Assembly: GCF_900170035.1 (NCBI RefSeq)
Contig: NZ_LT828541.1
Span: 475,942-539,941 of the forward strand
Source of the DNA: Desulfamplus magnetovallimortis
GTDB lineage: Bacteria; Desulfobacterota; Desulfobacteria; Desulfobacterales; Desulfobacteraceae
Length of the DNA: 64,000 nt
Direction: 5' to 3'
Shown here: positions 1 to 8,930 of the stretch, piece after piece
Layout of the letters: each line of letters begins with the position of its first letter
How positions within the stretch are numbered: position 1 is the stretch's first letter
Translations under genes and position numbers: made by a program
The notes under the pieces: model-generated
What the model saw: the letters and a program-made list of their open reading frames with translations, nothing else
Told to the model about the DNA's origin: nothing
The model's database searches: none

Positions 1-1
1 A

Positions 2-1522
2 ATTTTTGCCTATGATCCGGATATGGCAGGGGTGACGCTGGATCAGTTTGTCAAGAGCGTCTCCCGTTCTGCCATGGGAACCAATAATTCTGTTTTTACA
101 AGACAGATGGCCGAGCATTCACTGGCACGGGTCAATGAATTGAAAAAATGGGGATTTTTTGACTCTCCCCTCTATTTCGATTCCTTCAGCAAACCCATCA
201 CGGAACGAAAAATTCCTGTGATGGAACGTATCATGTTGACGCATCTCATCAAAGAGAACGGTCACATCGCCGGTGCCGCAGGCTTTAGTCTGGATGAGGC
301 GAAAATCCATTTTTTTACAGCCAAAAGTGTCATCCTCTGTACAGGGGCAGGGGGCTTTAAACCCAATGGCTTTCCCATCTGTGATTTGACCCACGACGGG
401 ACGATGATGGCCTATGATATCGGTGCCAAAGTCACCGGAAAAGAGTGGAACGACGGGCATTCTGCCAACCTGAAAGAGCCGGCCAATGTCTTTGGGCAAT
501 GGGGGGGAATGCTTCAGAGGCCACCCTCGACAACAGGTGTTGAGGTGCATCATGATCTGGGGGTTGAGCAAAATTACAACGTTTATGTGCAAGGCCCCGA
601 CCATAAGGAGTCTTTCTGCCCTAAATTCTTTGGGCAACCCCTTGCCGGTGGTCCTTATAGACCCACCGGTTTTGACCCGCAAGGTCCTCCCCCGGGAGCT
701 CCTCCAATGGGGAGAGAGAAGGGCTTTGGATTGGAATCTGAATCTGGATTGGGAACGGGAGAAGGTTGGATAGATGGGATAAGCGCTCATGGTGGAACGC
801 CACCCCGGGGAAAAGGCCATGGAAAACCTCCCGGTATGGGCGGTGTTGCATCAGGGGGGGCCTCTGCCGGGATGTCGATCCATAAATCTGAAGGGCTTGT
901 ACCAATTAATGCTGACGGGGCTTCCACTATTCCCGGGCTTTACGCTGCCGGTGATGCCTTGGGCTCCCATATGTCCGGAGGGATTTATACCCAGATCGGG
1001 TCATCCCTGGCCGGATCTGCTGTCTAGGGTGCCATTGCTGCTGAAGCGGCGGCCTCCTATGCAAAAGAGAGCCCATTACCGACGATTCCCAACAGCAAGA
1101 GATCAAAAATTAAATGGGAGATCGTGGCTCCGCTTAAAAGAGAGCGGGGATACAGCCCGGCTTGGGTGACCCAGACCCTCCAGGGGATCATGATTCCCAA
1201 TTTTATTCTTTATATTAAAAAAGAGCGGCTGATGAATGCGGCCCTGGCCTACATTGAAGAGCTCAGAGATCATCAGCAACCCATGCTGAAGGCGGCTGAT
1301 ATGCATGAGCTCAGACTTGCCCATGAGACATCCAACATGATTATGAATGCCGAGATGAAATTGCGGGCCTCTATCATGCGAAAAGAGAGCCGGTGCAGCC
1401 ATTTCAGATTGGATTATCCTGAGCCGGATACTAAGAACTGGAACGTATGGATTAACATCTACAAAGGAGAGGGCGGGGCAATGAAACTTGAAACGCAGCC
1501 CTTTGATAGCTGGCCCTCCTGA
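2..1522 (+). pseudogene. FAD-dependent flavoprotein (fumarate reductase/succinate dehydrogenase family), 5' end outside window, in-frame TAG
   Basis: The reading frame is already open at base 2, so the N-terminal dinucleotide-binding motif lies upstream. The visible part carries the substrate/FAD region (SVILCTGAGGFKPNG), the FAD-closing motif (PGLYAAGDALGSHMSGG) and, after position 1124, the helical C-terminal domain seen in succinate dehydrogenase and APS-reductase-like flavoproteins (EMKLRASIMRKESRCSHFR). A TAG at 1025-1027 interrupts GSSLAGSAV from GAIAAEAAASYA. The frame is the same on both sides and protein similarity continues through the stop. Relatives usually have a Gln or another residue there, so a CAG-to-TAG nonsense change is the simplest reading. 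Amber read-through cannot be excluded. The family is normally a periplasmic or cytoplasmic oxidoreductase; the substrate cannot be told. Confidence 0.7.
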
Positions 1523-2046
1523 ATTTGATTTTGATCGTTTCAAGAGTCCATCCGGTGAATACCACATTGAGCGGGTTCCAAACTCGCTCAATTTTGGTGC
1601 AAATGTGGAACCTGCCCCTACAAATTAGAGCAAACGATGCTCAAGGCCGTCAAGCACTCCCCGAAATCCTCTATTTTTCCACACAATTCCCTCCATTTTT
1701 CCACACACTAAGGTGCTATTGTTGTTTCCAGTTCTCCTGTTTCAGTTTTCATAAAAAGGGGCGTTGATATTACAAACAAACCAGGAATGGGATAGTACTG
1801 GAAGGAACTATCGACAATATTGTCGAGTTAGGGCTTGAAATGTCGAAATTTAATTGATGCTATAGTGAAAAATTCTTTTTATAATAGATAGTTATGTTTT
1901 GGCATGGTTTTTGATATGAATAAGTACAAATATAAATGGATATTAGCATAACGAAATATATCAAATAGTATTATTAATAGTGCTAACACCGATGTGTTGA
2001 TTTAGACATTTAAATACGAATAACTTTTCAACAGACGAGGTTCAAA
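1523..2046. other. AT-rich intergenic region with palindrome
   Basis: No convincing gene. The first 100 bases have a coding-like look in another frame (see findings). A perfect 16-base palindrome, TCGACAATATTGTCGA, lies at 1811-1826 and could be an operator. The stretch from about 1850 to 2000 is strongly AT-rich and is the likely promoter region for the locus that begins at 2047 or 2215; no unambiguous -35/-10 pair was found. Confidence 0.4.
1566..1595 (+). terminator. hairpin with short T run after the flavoprotein gene
   Basis: Arms ATTGAGCG (1566-1573) and CGCTCAAT (1584-1591) are perfect inverted repeats with a 10-base loop, followed by TTTTG. The position just after the flavoprotein stop fits an intrinsic terminator. 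The T run is short and a wider inverted repeat (CCACATT/AATGTGG) surrounds it, so it could instead be a repeat remnant. Confidence 0.4.
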
Positions 2047-2181
2047 ATGAGACAAAAACAACTTAATCAAATCAAAAAAGATGCATTAAAATCAAAATTA
2101 AAGTGTGTGGTTTCGAAAGACAGAACTGAGATTAGACAAAGTCATATGTCACATTGCCTTCATATTCATAAAGTACGATAA
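2047..2181 (+). CDS. small hypothetical protein, 44 residues
   Basis: An ATG at 2047 follows a Shine-Dalgarno-like GACGAGG at 2034-2040 with normal spacing and opens a 44-codon frame ending at TAA 2179-2181. The product is basic and polar (starts MRQKQLNQIKKDALKSK) with no recognisable domain and no membrane segment. It ends 33 bases before the CotH-like gene, so it may be a leader peptide for that operon or a chance frame. Only the ribosome-binding site and the position support it. Confidence 0.3.
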   Translation: MRQKQLNQIKKDALKSKLKCVVSKDRTEIRQSHMSHCLHIHKVR

Positions 2182-2214
2182 AATCTGAAAATCTCACTAA
2201 ACAGGAGTTCATCA

Positions 2215-4401
2215 ATGCAATACAAAAGAGAAAAATACCTCAAAACTGTATGGATACTCATGGCCTTTCTATTTTACTCCCCATTGATTGCAATGGCGGA
2301 TATCTGTACCAGCTATGATACTAAAACTGCCACCCTGCATATTCCATCCGTAGAGGTGGGCGGGGCATATCTCTGGTTGGATGTTATGCTAATTGGAACA
2401 GACCCGATACTGTTCCGATTGACGGATTACGGGGAGAGCAAAACCAAAGTAGCACAGGCTGTATTTAGCACAGAGTCTCTAAAATTAAATATTCCCTGTC
2501 TGGATTTGGAAACCAGTTTGACCTATTGGGCTGATTTGATTCTAAAGGCAGAAGATTCCAACAATTCCATAGATTTGGCGTTAAATGATATCCAGGCCAA
2601 TACGGGTTCCCTTGTCATCAACGAAATAGTGGCCAAGGATGCCAGCGGCGGCAACGACTGGATCGAATTGTTTGTGACAGGGCAAAGCCCATTGAATCTG
2701 TCCGATTATTCCCTTGTTGATGATGATATGGATCATGAAAAAGTAACATTGCCGTCCATTATTTTGAATCCCGGTGAGTATGTGGTCATCCAGGCAACGG
2801 ATGATGCACCGGAAGATGGGTCTGCCTATGTTCCTTTTAAACTTGGAGGTGATGACAGTGTGATTTTATATCAAAATGACTCAATTATAGACGTGTTTGA
2901 TTGGGAGGATGGCGATGCCCCCGAAGGATACAGCTATGGACGATTTCCTGACGGCACGGGCACTCCCCGGCTTCTTATCCCCACACCGAATGGCACAAAC
3001 ATAAGTTCAACAGATTCATCTGTGGAAACGGAGTCAGAAGAGATCACACGACCGGACGGGTGGGAAGAAGCGTCCCATGGCAAATCTGCTGATCCCAATT
3101 ATGAAATGGTCTTTTCCAACAGTGAGGTCAAGCGCATTGACATAACCTTTACACCGGAAGACTGGCAGGCCATGTTGGATGATATGACAGAACTGTATGG
3201 AGAATTCGGCACCCAGAATAGTAATAACTCTCCGGGAAATCTACCACCTGGACCAATGGCAGCACGACCCGATATGAACAATGGCCGTGATATAAATTTT
3301 GCCGATGAAAATCCCGTATGGAAACCCTGTACCATCCAGTTTGAGGGAAAAGAGTGGACGTTTGTGGGTGCCCGCTTTAAAGGAAATTCATCGCTGAGAG
3401 ATTCCTGGAGCAGCGGCATTATGAAACTCCCCTTCCGTTTAGAGTTTGATAAATTTGAAGATGAATACCCTGAGATTGATGATCAACGATTTTACGGGTT
3501 TGAAAAGTTAAGCCTTGCCAGCAATTATAATGATGAGAGTCTCATTCGGGAAAAGGTTGTAGCTGATATCTTCAGAGATGCAGGTGTTCCCGCGCCTAAA
3601 ACCGCGTTTTATCAGGTCTATGTGGATCATGGATATGGTGAGATTTATTATGGCCTTTATACCATGGTGGAAATTCCTTCGGAGCCGATGCTTGAAGCCC
3701 AATTCAGTCAATCCGGTGGAAATCTTTACAAGCCAGATGGTACATCTGCCTCATTTGCCTCATACGATGAATCATCCTTTGATAAGGAGACCAATGAAGA
3801 GGAAGCAGATTTCAGTGATATTAACTCCCTCTATACAGCCCTTCATGGGGATCGACAGAATGCAAGCCTCTGGCGGGAGAATATGGAAAAAGTTTTTGAT
3901 GTATATGGGTTCCTCCGCTGGCTGGCGGTCAATACAACCATTCAAAACTGGGACACCTACGGTCAGATGACCCATAACTACTACCTCTATAGTGATCCTG
4001 GAGATGGCCTTATCCATTGGATTCCATGGGATAACAATGTGGCTTTAAAAAGCACGGGACTCGCCAGAATGAGTCCGTTATCACTTGATCTCACCTCACA
4101 GGAAGTCAACGATGAGTGGCCGTTAATCCGCTACCTCATAGATGACTCTGTGTATCATGCAAAATATGTCGAACTGGTGGAAGATACTGTGGAAACGGTT
4201 TTCTATCCCGAAAGAATGACTGGCATCTATACAGAAGCCCAGGAATTGATAAGGCCCTATGTGGTCGGTGCCTCCGGAGAAAATGCCGGATATACCTTCC
4301 TCAGCAGCGAAGCCGCTTTTGATACGGGACTCGATTATCTCATCATCCATGTTGAAAGTCGTTTTGATGACGCACAGGAATTCATCACGCTTAATCCATA
4401 G
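2215..4401 (+). CDS. CotH-like kinase family protein with lamin-tail domain, exported
   Basis: The 728-residue protein starts at an ATG 7 bases after AGGAG. Residues 1-28 form a signal peptide (basic start, hydrophobic core, cut near AMA-DI). Residues about 132-240 match a lamin-tail domain (SLVINEIVAKDASGGNDWIE, then a beta-sandwich pattern). Residues about 300-700 match the CotH family: VKRIDITFTPEDWQAML, a GARFKGNSS strand, LASNYNDESLIREKVVADI, and the motif HNYYLYSDP followed by IPWDNNVAL. CotH proteins are atypical protein kinases first known from spore coats; in Gram-negative bacteria they are exported and sit beside DUF4956 and VTC-domain genes, as here. The likely role is phosphorylation or organisation of a cell-surface protein layer; this is inference from family and context. 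Confidence 0.85.
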   Translation: MQYKREKYLKTVWILMAFLFYSPLIAMADICTSYDTKTATLHIPSVEVGGAYLWLDVMLIGTDPILFRLTDYGESKTKVAQAVFSTESLKLNIPCLDLETSLTYWADLILKAEDSNNSIDLALNDIQANTGSLVINEIVAKDASGGNDWIELFVTGQSPLNLSDYSLVDDDMDHEKVTLPSIILNPGEYVVIQATDDAPEDGSAYVPFKLGGDDSVILYQNDSIIDVFDWEDGDAPEGYSYGRFPDGTGTPRLLIPTPNGTNISSTDSSVETESEEITRPDGWEEASHGKSADPNYEMVFSNSEVKRIDITFTPEDWQAMLDDMTELYGEFGTQNSNNSPGNLPPGPMAARPDMNNGRDINFADENPVWKPCTIQFEGKEWTFVGARFKGNSSLRDSWSSGIMKLPFRLEFDKFEDEYPEIDDQRFYGFEKLSLASNYNDESLIREKVVADIFRDAGVPAPKTAFYQVYVDHGYGEIYYGLYTMVEIPSEPMLEAQFSQSGGNLYKPDGTSASFASYDESSFDKETNEEEADFSDINSLYTALHGDRQNASLWRENMEKVFDVYGFLRWLAVNTTIQNWDTYGQMTHNYYLYSDPGDGLIHWIPWDNNVALKSTGLARMSPLSLDLTSQEVNDEWPLIRYLIDDSVYHAKYVELVEDTVETVFYPERMTGIYTEAQELIRPYVVGASGENAGYTFLSSEAAFDTGLDYLIIHVESRFDDAQEFITLNP

Positions 4402-4466
4402 CAAATATTCCCATGGCGCTTCCTGTGGGAATTTCCATGGAAAAAAGGCATGTTTCATTTACCGCT

Positions 4467-4555
4467 TTACACTTTCAGGGACACCATTCCCATCTGTCGG
4501 GATTCTTCCTAAAAAAAGTGTAAACTACTTTGGGGATGATATGAAAGATGCCGGA
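4467..4555. repeat. dispersed repeat family 2 (TTTACACTTT / AAAGTGTAAA ends)
   Basis: TTTACACTTTCAGGGA near 4467 pairs with TCCTAAAAAAAGTGTAAA ending near 4525, and is followed by CTACTTTGGGG and ATATGAAAGATGCC. The same parts recur at 25601-25652, 46815-46900 (reverse), 47146-47232 and 51047-51090, always between genes. This is a small non-coding element that fills most of the gap between the CotH-like and DUF4956 genes. Confidence 0.6.
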
Positions 4556-4637
4556 AAAAACGATTTGCAACTATCCCCATTCCCATGGTGCTCCATGGGG
4601 ATGGGCTTTGATTATTATTTTTTCAGGAGATGAAGTC

Positions 4638-5321
4638 ATGCTCGATACATTAGCCCTTCAAAACAGTTCAGCCAATTCGTCATTTATCACGGTGCTTTAC
4701 ACACTGTTGATCTCTTTTCTACTCTCCACCCTGATTGCCATGGTGTACGAAAAGACATTCCGGGGCCTCTCCTACTCAAGGAATTTTGTGCAGTCCCTGA
4801 TTCTCAGCTCCATCGTGGCCGCCACGGTGATGCAGGCCATTGGAGACAGCCTTGCCAGTGGACTTGGCATGATGGGAGCCCTTGCCATCATCCGCTTTCG
4901 TACCAGTTTCAAGGATCCAAGGGATATCATTTTCATGTTTGCCGCCCTGGCATCGGGGATTGCCAGCGGGGTGGGCGGATTCGATATCGCTGTTGTGGGA
5001 ACCGTTGGATTCTGTGTGGCCGCCTTTATCCTTTACCACTCTCCCTTTGGTCAGACCGGATACTATGATGGCATGTTGCGGTTTAATATGGAAAACGATC
5101 CGGAAAGCAAGGGGATGCTAAGTGACATTCTGAAAAATAACTGCAAGGTCTTTGCCCTGATCACCCTGCGGGATATTGCCCAGGGCAAACGATTGGACTA
5201 CGCCTACCATATTAAAATGAAATATAGAAAGGGCAAAGAAGATCTGCTGGAGGAACTCAATAGCATCAACCACATCAAAGGCGTCAGCCTGTTGTTGCAG
5301 GAAACTACGGTGGAATTATAA
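4638..5321 (+). CDS. DUF4956 family membrane protein
   Basis: The 227-residue protein begins at ATG 4638, preceded by AGGAG 8 bases upstream. Residues about 15-150 contain three or four hydrophobic segments with the family pattern (EKTFRGLSYSRNFVQSLILS, GMMGALAIIRFRTSFKDPRD, FMFAALASGIASGVGGF). The last 75 residues form a soluble alpha/beta tail ending in the rule-like segment LEELNSINHIKGVSLLLQE. DUF4956 has no settled function but is regularly encoded next to VTC-domain and CotH genes. It lies 15 bases before the HlyD-like gene and so is probably in one operon with it. The conserved R-F-R-T/K patch is the best candidate for a functional site. Confidence 0.85.
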   Translation: MLDTLALQNSSANSSFITVLYTLLISFLLSTLIAMVYEKTFRGLSYSRNFVQSLILSSIVAATVMQAIGDSLASGLGMMGALAIIRFRTSFKDPRDIIFMFAALASGIASGVGGFDIAVVGTVGFCVAAFILYHSPFGQTGYYDGMLRFNMENDPESKGMLSDILKNNCKVFALITLRDIAQGKRLDYAYHIKMKYRKGKEDLLEELNSINHIKGVSLLLQETTVEL

Positions 5322-5336
5322 AAAGGAGACGTTCAG

Positions 5337-7391
5337 ATGTGTAAAAAATTACTCTACCTCGCATGGATATTCGCTTTTCTTGTGGTTGTAAGAATTACGT
5401 CATTCACCGGAACAGAGGAGACAACGGCATTTCAAGGCATTGCGGAAACACGGGAAGTGATCATCAATTCAGAAAATTCCGTCGAAATTCGGACGATTCA
5501 TGTTGTTCCCGGCCAGGAAATTCAAAAAGGAAGAGTTTTGGTGGAGCTTGAACGGCCGGAGTTGACACTGAAAATCAATGGGATTTCCCATCAGCTGGAA
5601 GAGCTGAAAAGCCAGGATGGTATTAACAGGGATGAGATCATGTCTGAAATTCGTCAGCTCAAGGCACAGAAAACGGTTCGTGTCAGCGAGATCGACCATG
5701 AAATCCAGCAGATTGAATCGAGGTACGACTTTAATAAAGAGATGGTGTCCAGCCTGAAAAGTATTAATATTGTTTCCAAAGGCTTGCAAGATACGGAAAT
5801 AGATAGGAAACCCGGTGCCATGGCCCTTGAAATCGAAAATTTAAAACAGGAACGACACCTGACCGAAAAACGATTTCAAGGGGAAATTGATGACTTGACG
5901 ACCAGACTGGCATCTTCTGAAACCCCTGAAACCATACGCCAGGAGAGCCTTAAAAAGGAACTTGAGCTCCTTAACAGGGAAAAAGAATCTCTTCTGATTC
6001 TTGCAGGCATTGACGGCATTATTGGTTCCATTCATTGCAAAGCCGGTGAAAAAGTCTCTCCGTTTCAACCGATTTTGACACTCCATACCCGTGCGCCTTC
6101 CTATGTCAGGGGCTATATCCATGAAAATATCCATAATTTGGCATCAAGCGGAGATACCGTTTATGTGAATGCCCTGACCGGAGAAGCTAAACGTATCCAG
6201 GGTGAAATTGTGGGGGTGGGTTCACGGATCATCGAATATCCGTTGAGATTGAAAAAGCGGCCCGAAATTCAGTTGTGGGGTCGGGAAGTTGAAATTCGTC
6301 TTCCGGATGGAAATCCATTTCTCCTGGGAGAGAAAGTGATGATTGAGACGGCGACTCATAATGAGAATCGTTATCTGGCATGGCTCAAAAAATGGTTCTC
6401 CTTAGAGAGTTATGCTGCCGATGCAAGCGTGACGACCAAAGGCGCCGACATCCCCATCACAGGTGCTGACATGGAAGCCTCCGGTCTCATCTACCTTAAG
6501 GATCTGGACAGATACCTGGTGATCAGTGATGACGTCGAGAAGAAAAAAAATATCCTCTATCTGATGGATAACAGGGCAAAAATCACAAATGAACTGCCAA
6601 TAGAAGGATTGGATAAAATTGATGACATGGAAGCCATCTGCCAGGATGATTATGGAACTATTTATATCTGCTGCTCCCAGGATCGAAAAAAGAACGGAAA
6701 ACTTCCCGACGAAAGAAAGCTCTTTGTTCAGGTACGCCGCAGCGGAAGCCGACTCATCCAGGATGGGCATGTGTTACTATACGATCTTCTAAAGGAAGCT
6801 GCAGTGAGAAATCCGGATGAGAAGTGGGCAGCGTTCATCGGCACAGAAAAGCGAAACATTGAAATAGAAGGGATGTTTGTTGAGCAGGATGATCTGTTTC
6901 TGGGGTTTAAAAAACCATTGAAAGAGAACCAGGCGGTAATCCTCAAAATCAGCAATTTCCGTATGATGCTGGAAAAAAATCATCTTGATAAGGGGCAGGT
7001 ACAGATATGGCGAACGCTTGATCTCCAGGATCATGATAGCCAATCAGGTAATGGGTTAGATAGTTGGGTAGGCAATGAATCAGCCAGCAAAGGAAAAGTT
7101 AAAGGTAAAGGGGCCAGCAAAGGAGCTGCGGGTATTTCGGATCTTTTCCATTACCAAAATCAGTTGTTGGTTCTTTCCAGTCACAAAGAGAAAGGAGATA
7201 AACCAGGAGCCGGAATAATCGGGGCGCTTCGGGTGTTTGATTTCACAGAAGGGAATTTGATCAAAACCTATTATTTTAATCAGTTGAACCCCGAAGGAAT
7301 AACATTTGATTCCCTTCGGAACTGCTTTGTCGTCACCTTTGACCAGGGATCGGATGTTCCTTCCAGGCTAATGCATCTGAAAAATATATAA
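5337..7391 (+). CDS. HlyD-like membrane fusion/adaptor protein with C-terminal beta-propeller-like region
   Basis: The 684-residue protein starts 8 bases after AAGGAGA. It has an N-terminal membrane anchor (residues 4-22), a lipoyl-like strand region (VIINSENSVEIRTIHVVPGQ, then VLVELERPEL), a long coiled coil (residues about 75-225), and a second lipoyl/barrel part (GIIGSIHCKAGEKVSPFQP). This is the order of HlyD/EmrA adaptors. Residues about 370-684 are unusual for the family: repeated strands such as MEASGLIYLKDLDRYLVISD and LDKIDDMEAICQDDYG look like an esterase-like propeller. A Lys/Gly/Ser-rich linker (SASKGKVKGKGASKGAAG, near 7080-7130) interrupts it. With the TolC-like gene behind it, it suggests an export apparatus for the surface system. 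Confidence 0.7.
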   Translation: MCKKLLYLAWIFAFLVVVRITSFTGTEETTAFQGIAETREVIINSENSVEIRTIHVVPGQEIQKGRVLVELERPELTLKINGISHQLEELKSQDGINRDEIMSEIRQLKAQKTVRVSEIDHEIQQIESRYDFNKEMVSSLKSINIVSKGLQDTEIDRKPGAMALEIENLKQERHLTEKRFQGEIDDLTTRLASSETPETIRQESLKKELELLNREKESLLILAGIDGIIGSIHCKAGEKVSPFQPILTLHTRAPSYVRGYIHENIHNLASSGDTVYVNALTGEAKRIQGEIVGVGSRIIEYPLRLKKRPEIQLWGREVEIRLPDGNPFLLGEKVMIETATHNENRYLAWLKKWFSLESYAADASVTTKGADIPITGADMEASGLIYLKDLDRYLVISDDVEKKKNILYLMDNRAKITNELPIEGLDKIDDMEAICQDDYGTIYICCSQDRKKNGKLPDERKLFVQVRRSGSRLIQDGHVLLYDLLKEAAVRNPDEKWAAFIGTEKRNIEIEGMFVEQDDLFLGFKKPLKENQAVILKISNFRMMLEKNHLDKGQVQIWRTLDLQDHDSQSGNGLDSWVGNESASKGKVKGKGASKGAAGISDLFHYQNQLLVLSSHKEKGDKPGAGIIGALRVFDFTEGNLIKTYYFNQLNPEGITFDSLRNCFVVTFDQGSDVPSRLMHLKNI

Positions 7392-7409
7392 TGGGGAATA
7401 GGTAAAAAA

Positions 7410-8930
7410 ATGAAAATGCTATCCTGTACATGTATTGGAGATATCATAAAACAAAGGTGCCAAATGGCCTTTGTCTTTAAAGCCAAGGGGTTTGCACTGC
7501 TTTTGGTTCTTCTTTTTATCTTTGTTTCCTGGTTACCCTGTGATGCTAATGTCACTACCACTACCAATATCACTACCACTGGCACTGCCGTTCCTTTGGC
7601 CGACAAGAGTTCAGAGATTTCAATCGCAAAATTTCTCTGCACCGCTTTTGTAGATCCGACTCTCTCTGCCCAGAGTGAGCGAATTCATTTCTTGAAACAG
7701 ACACCTGGAGGGATCTCATTTATTGAAGATCCTGAATTCAGAATCAGCATTGATCAATTTGAAAGCAATCAGCAAAAATACACATTGCGATTTAAACCCA
7801 GGGGATGGGATGAAATCAAAAGTGAAGAAGATGTGCACAATGCAATGCTTCAATCCGGCACGGCAGAGCTGGATTCTCTGTTTCATATGGCCTTGAAAAA
7901 CCGGTATCTGACTGTTGTCGATTTCCTTTACTTCTCTGAAATGACGACGCTTCATGAAGAACTGAATCTCCTTTATGAAGATTGGGAAAGCGTCCTGAAA
8001 CGACATGTGGATACACCTGATTTTGATCCCGGAGAACTTGCAGATATGGAAAATTTGCGGATTGCACTCCAGGTGGATCTCATGGAACTGAAAAATCAGA
8101 AACGTGCTGTGACCGCTGATATTAAAGAAAAAAGGGAATATTCCAGGCAAGAATCTCTTAACTCTGGGCTATCTCTTGGTGCTCCAACATCTCTCAGGAA
8201 CGGGATCCCATTGAGTGACTCGAACTCCCCCTCTCCATTCATGGAGAGGGGGCTGGGGGGTGAGGTAAACGGGGCAGAAATTTCCCTGGATGGTAGTCGG
8301 ATGATCACCATGGAACAGATTTCAGATCGAATTTCAGGCATGCTTGTGAATAGAGAACATGAAAATAATTATCTCAAAAATGCCGAAAGAGATGTGGCAA
8401 CGGCAGAAGCAGAATACCGACTGGAAGTCGCTGAAAAAAACCGCATCATCACGTTTGTCGAAACCGCATACAATGCCGCCGATGAGGAAGATTTTGACGA
8501 CGCTTTTTCCATTGAATTCGGATTTTCCATTCCCATTGGCTCAGGGAGTGAGACCAAGCTTCGGCAGCAGAAACTGGAGAGCATGAAATCCAGAAGTGAC
8601 CGGAATGCATTGGAACGGGAAATCAACCACACAATCCCCGTCATCCAGCAAAAACTCCATAACCGGATAGCACAGTACACCGCAGTAAAAAAGAAAAAAG
8701 AAGAGGGGTTTGCTCCTGCTACCTTTGACCGGTTACTTCAGATGGAAGGCACAGACCCATTGACCCTGCTGAGACTCAGGAAAGGCATGTTCAAAAATGA
8801 CATTCTTCTTGCGAAACTTTCCCGCATGATACGCACAACCTATATCAATCTGCTTGATATCACCGGCATATTAAGTGAAAAGCCTTTGATCAATCATCTG
8901 GCAGACCACAAGGAGGGTATTGTCCAATGA
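7410..8930 (+). CDS. TolC-like periplasmic/outer-membrane coiled-coil protein
   Basis: The 506-residue frame starts at ATG 7410. A second start at 7464 gives a cleaner signal peptide (MAFVFKAKGFALLLVLLFIF, cut after CDA), so the true start is uncertain. The rest is mostly helical with long heptad-rich stretches (ELADMENLRIALQVDLMELK; YLKNAERDVATAEAEYRLEV; LKQQ-type repeats near 8560-8700), like TolC-family channel proteins, but I see no strong signature. Residues about 250-290 hold a foreign segment rich in Ser, Pro and Gly, encoded by a palindromic repeat (see 8223-8267). The end overlaps the start of the next gene (ATGA), which points to translational coupling and an export partnership with the HlyD-like protein. 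Confidence 0.55.
   Translation: MKMLSCTCIGDIIKQRCQMAFVFKAKGFALLLVLLFIFVSWLPCDANVTTTTNITTTGTAVPLADKSSEISIAKFLCTAFVDPTLSAQSERIHFLKQTPGGISFIEDPEFRISIDQFESNQQKYTLRFKPRGWDEIKSEEDVHNAMLQSGTAELDSLFHMALKNRYLTVVDFLYFSEMTTLHEELNLLYEDWESVLKRHVDTPDFDPGELADMENLRIALQVDLMELKNQKRAVTADIKEKREYSRQESLNSGLSLGAPTSLRNGIPLSDSNSPSPFMERGLGGEVNGAEISLDGSRMITMEQISDRISGMLVNREHENNYLKNAERDVATAEAEYRLEVAEKNRIITFVETAYNAADEEDFDDAFSIEFGFSIPIGSGSETKLRQQKLESMKSRSDRNALEREINHTIPVIQQKLHNRIAQYTAVKKKKEEGFAPATFDRLLQMEGTDPLTLLRLRKGMFKNDILLAKLSRMIRTTYINLLDITGILSEKPLINHLADHKEGIVQ
8223..8267 (+). repeat. family 3 palindromic core inside the TolC-like gene
   Basis: CCCCCTCTCCATTCATGG followed by AGAGGGGG forms a near-perfect hairpin, then CTGGGGGGTGAGG. 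The same core is found at 28047-28088, in reverse at 33019-33060, and degenerate at 50091-50116. Here it is translated in frame as SPSPFMERGLGGEV, so the gene absorbed the insertion without being broken. The longer flanking inverted ends of the other copies are not clear here. Confidence 0.7.

Noticed and set aside
119..820. Long antisense reading frame over the flavoprotein gene
   Set aside because: No family pattern; it mirrors the coding strand, which shows clear flavoprotein motifs.
1103..1591. Antisense 162-codon frame near the flavoprotein end
   Set aside because: No ribosome-binding site or domain; shadow of the C-terminal domain.
1525..1767. 80-codon frame after the flavoprotein
   Set aside because: No ribosome-binding site, and a low-complexity Cys/Phe-rich end; not protein-like.
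3960..4060. Inactivated CotH kinase because the motif is WDNN, not WDxD
   Set aside because: Many CotH family members carry Asn at the last position (WD-x-N), so this is not a sign of loss.
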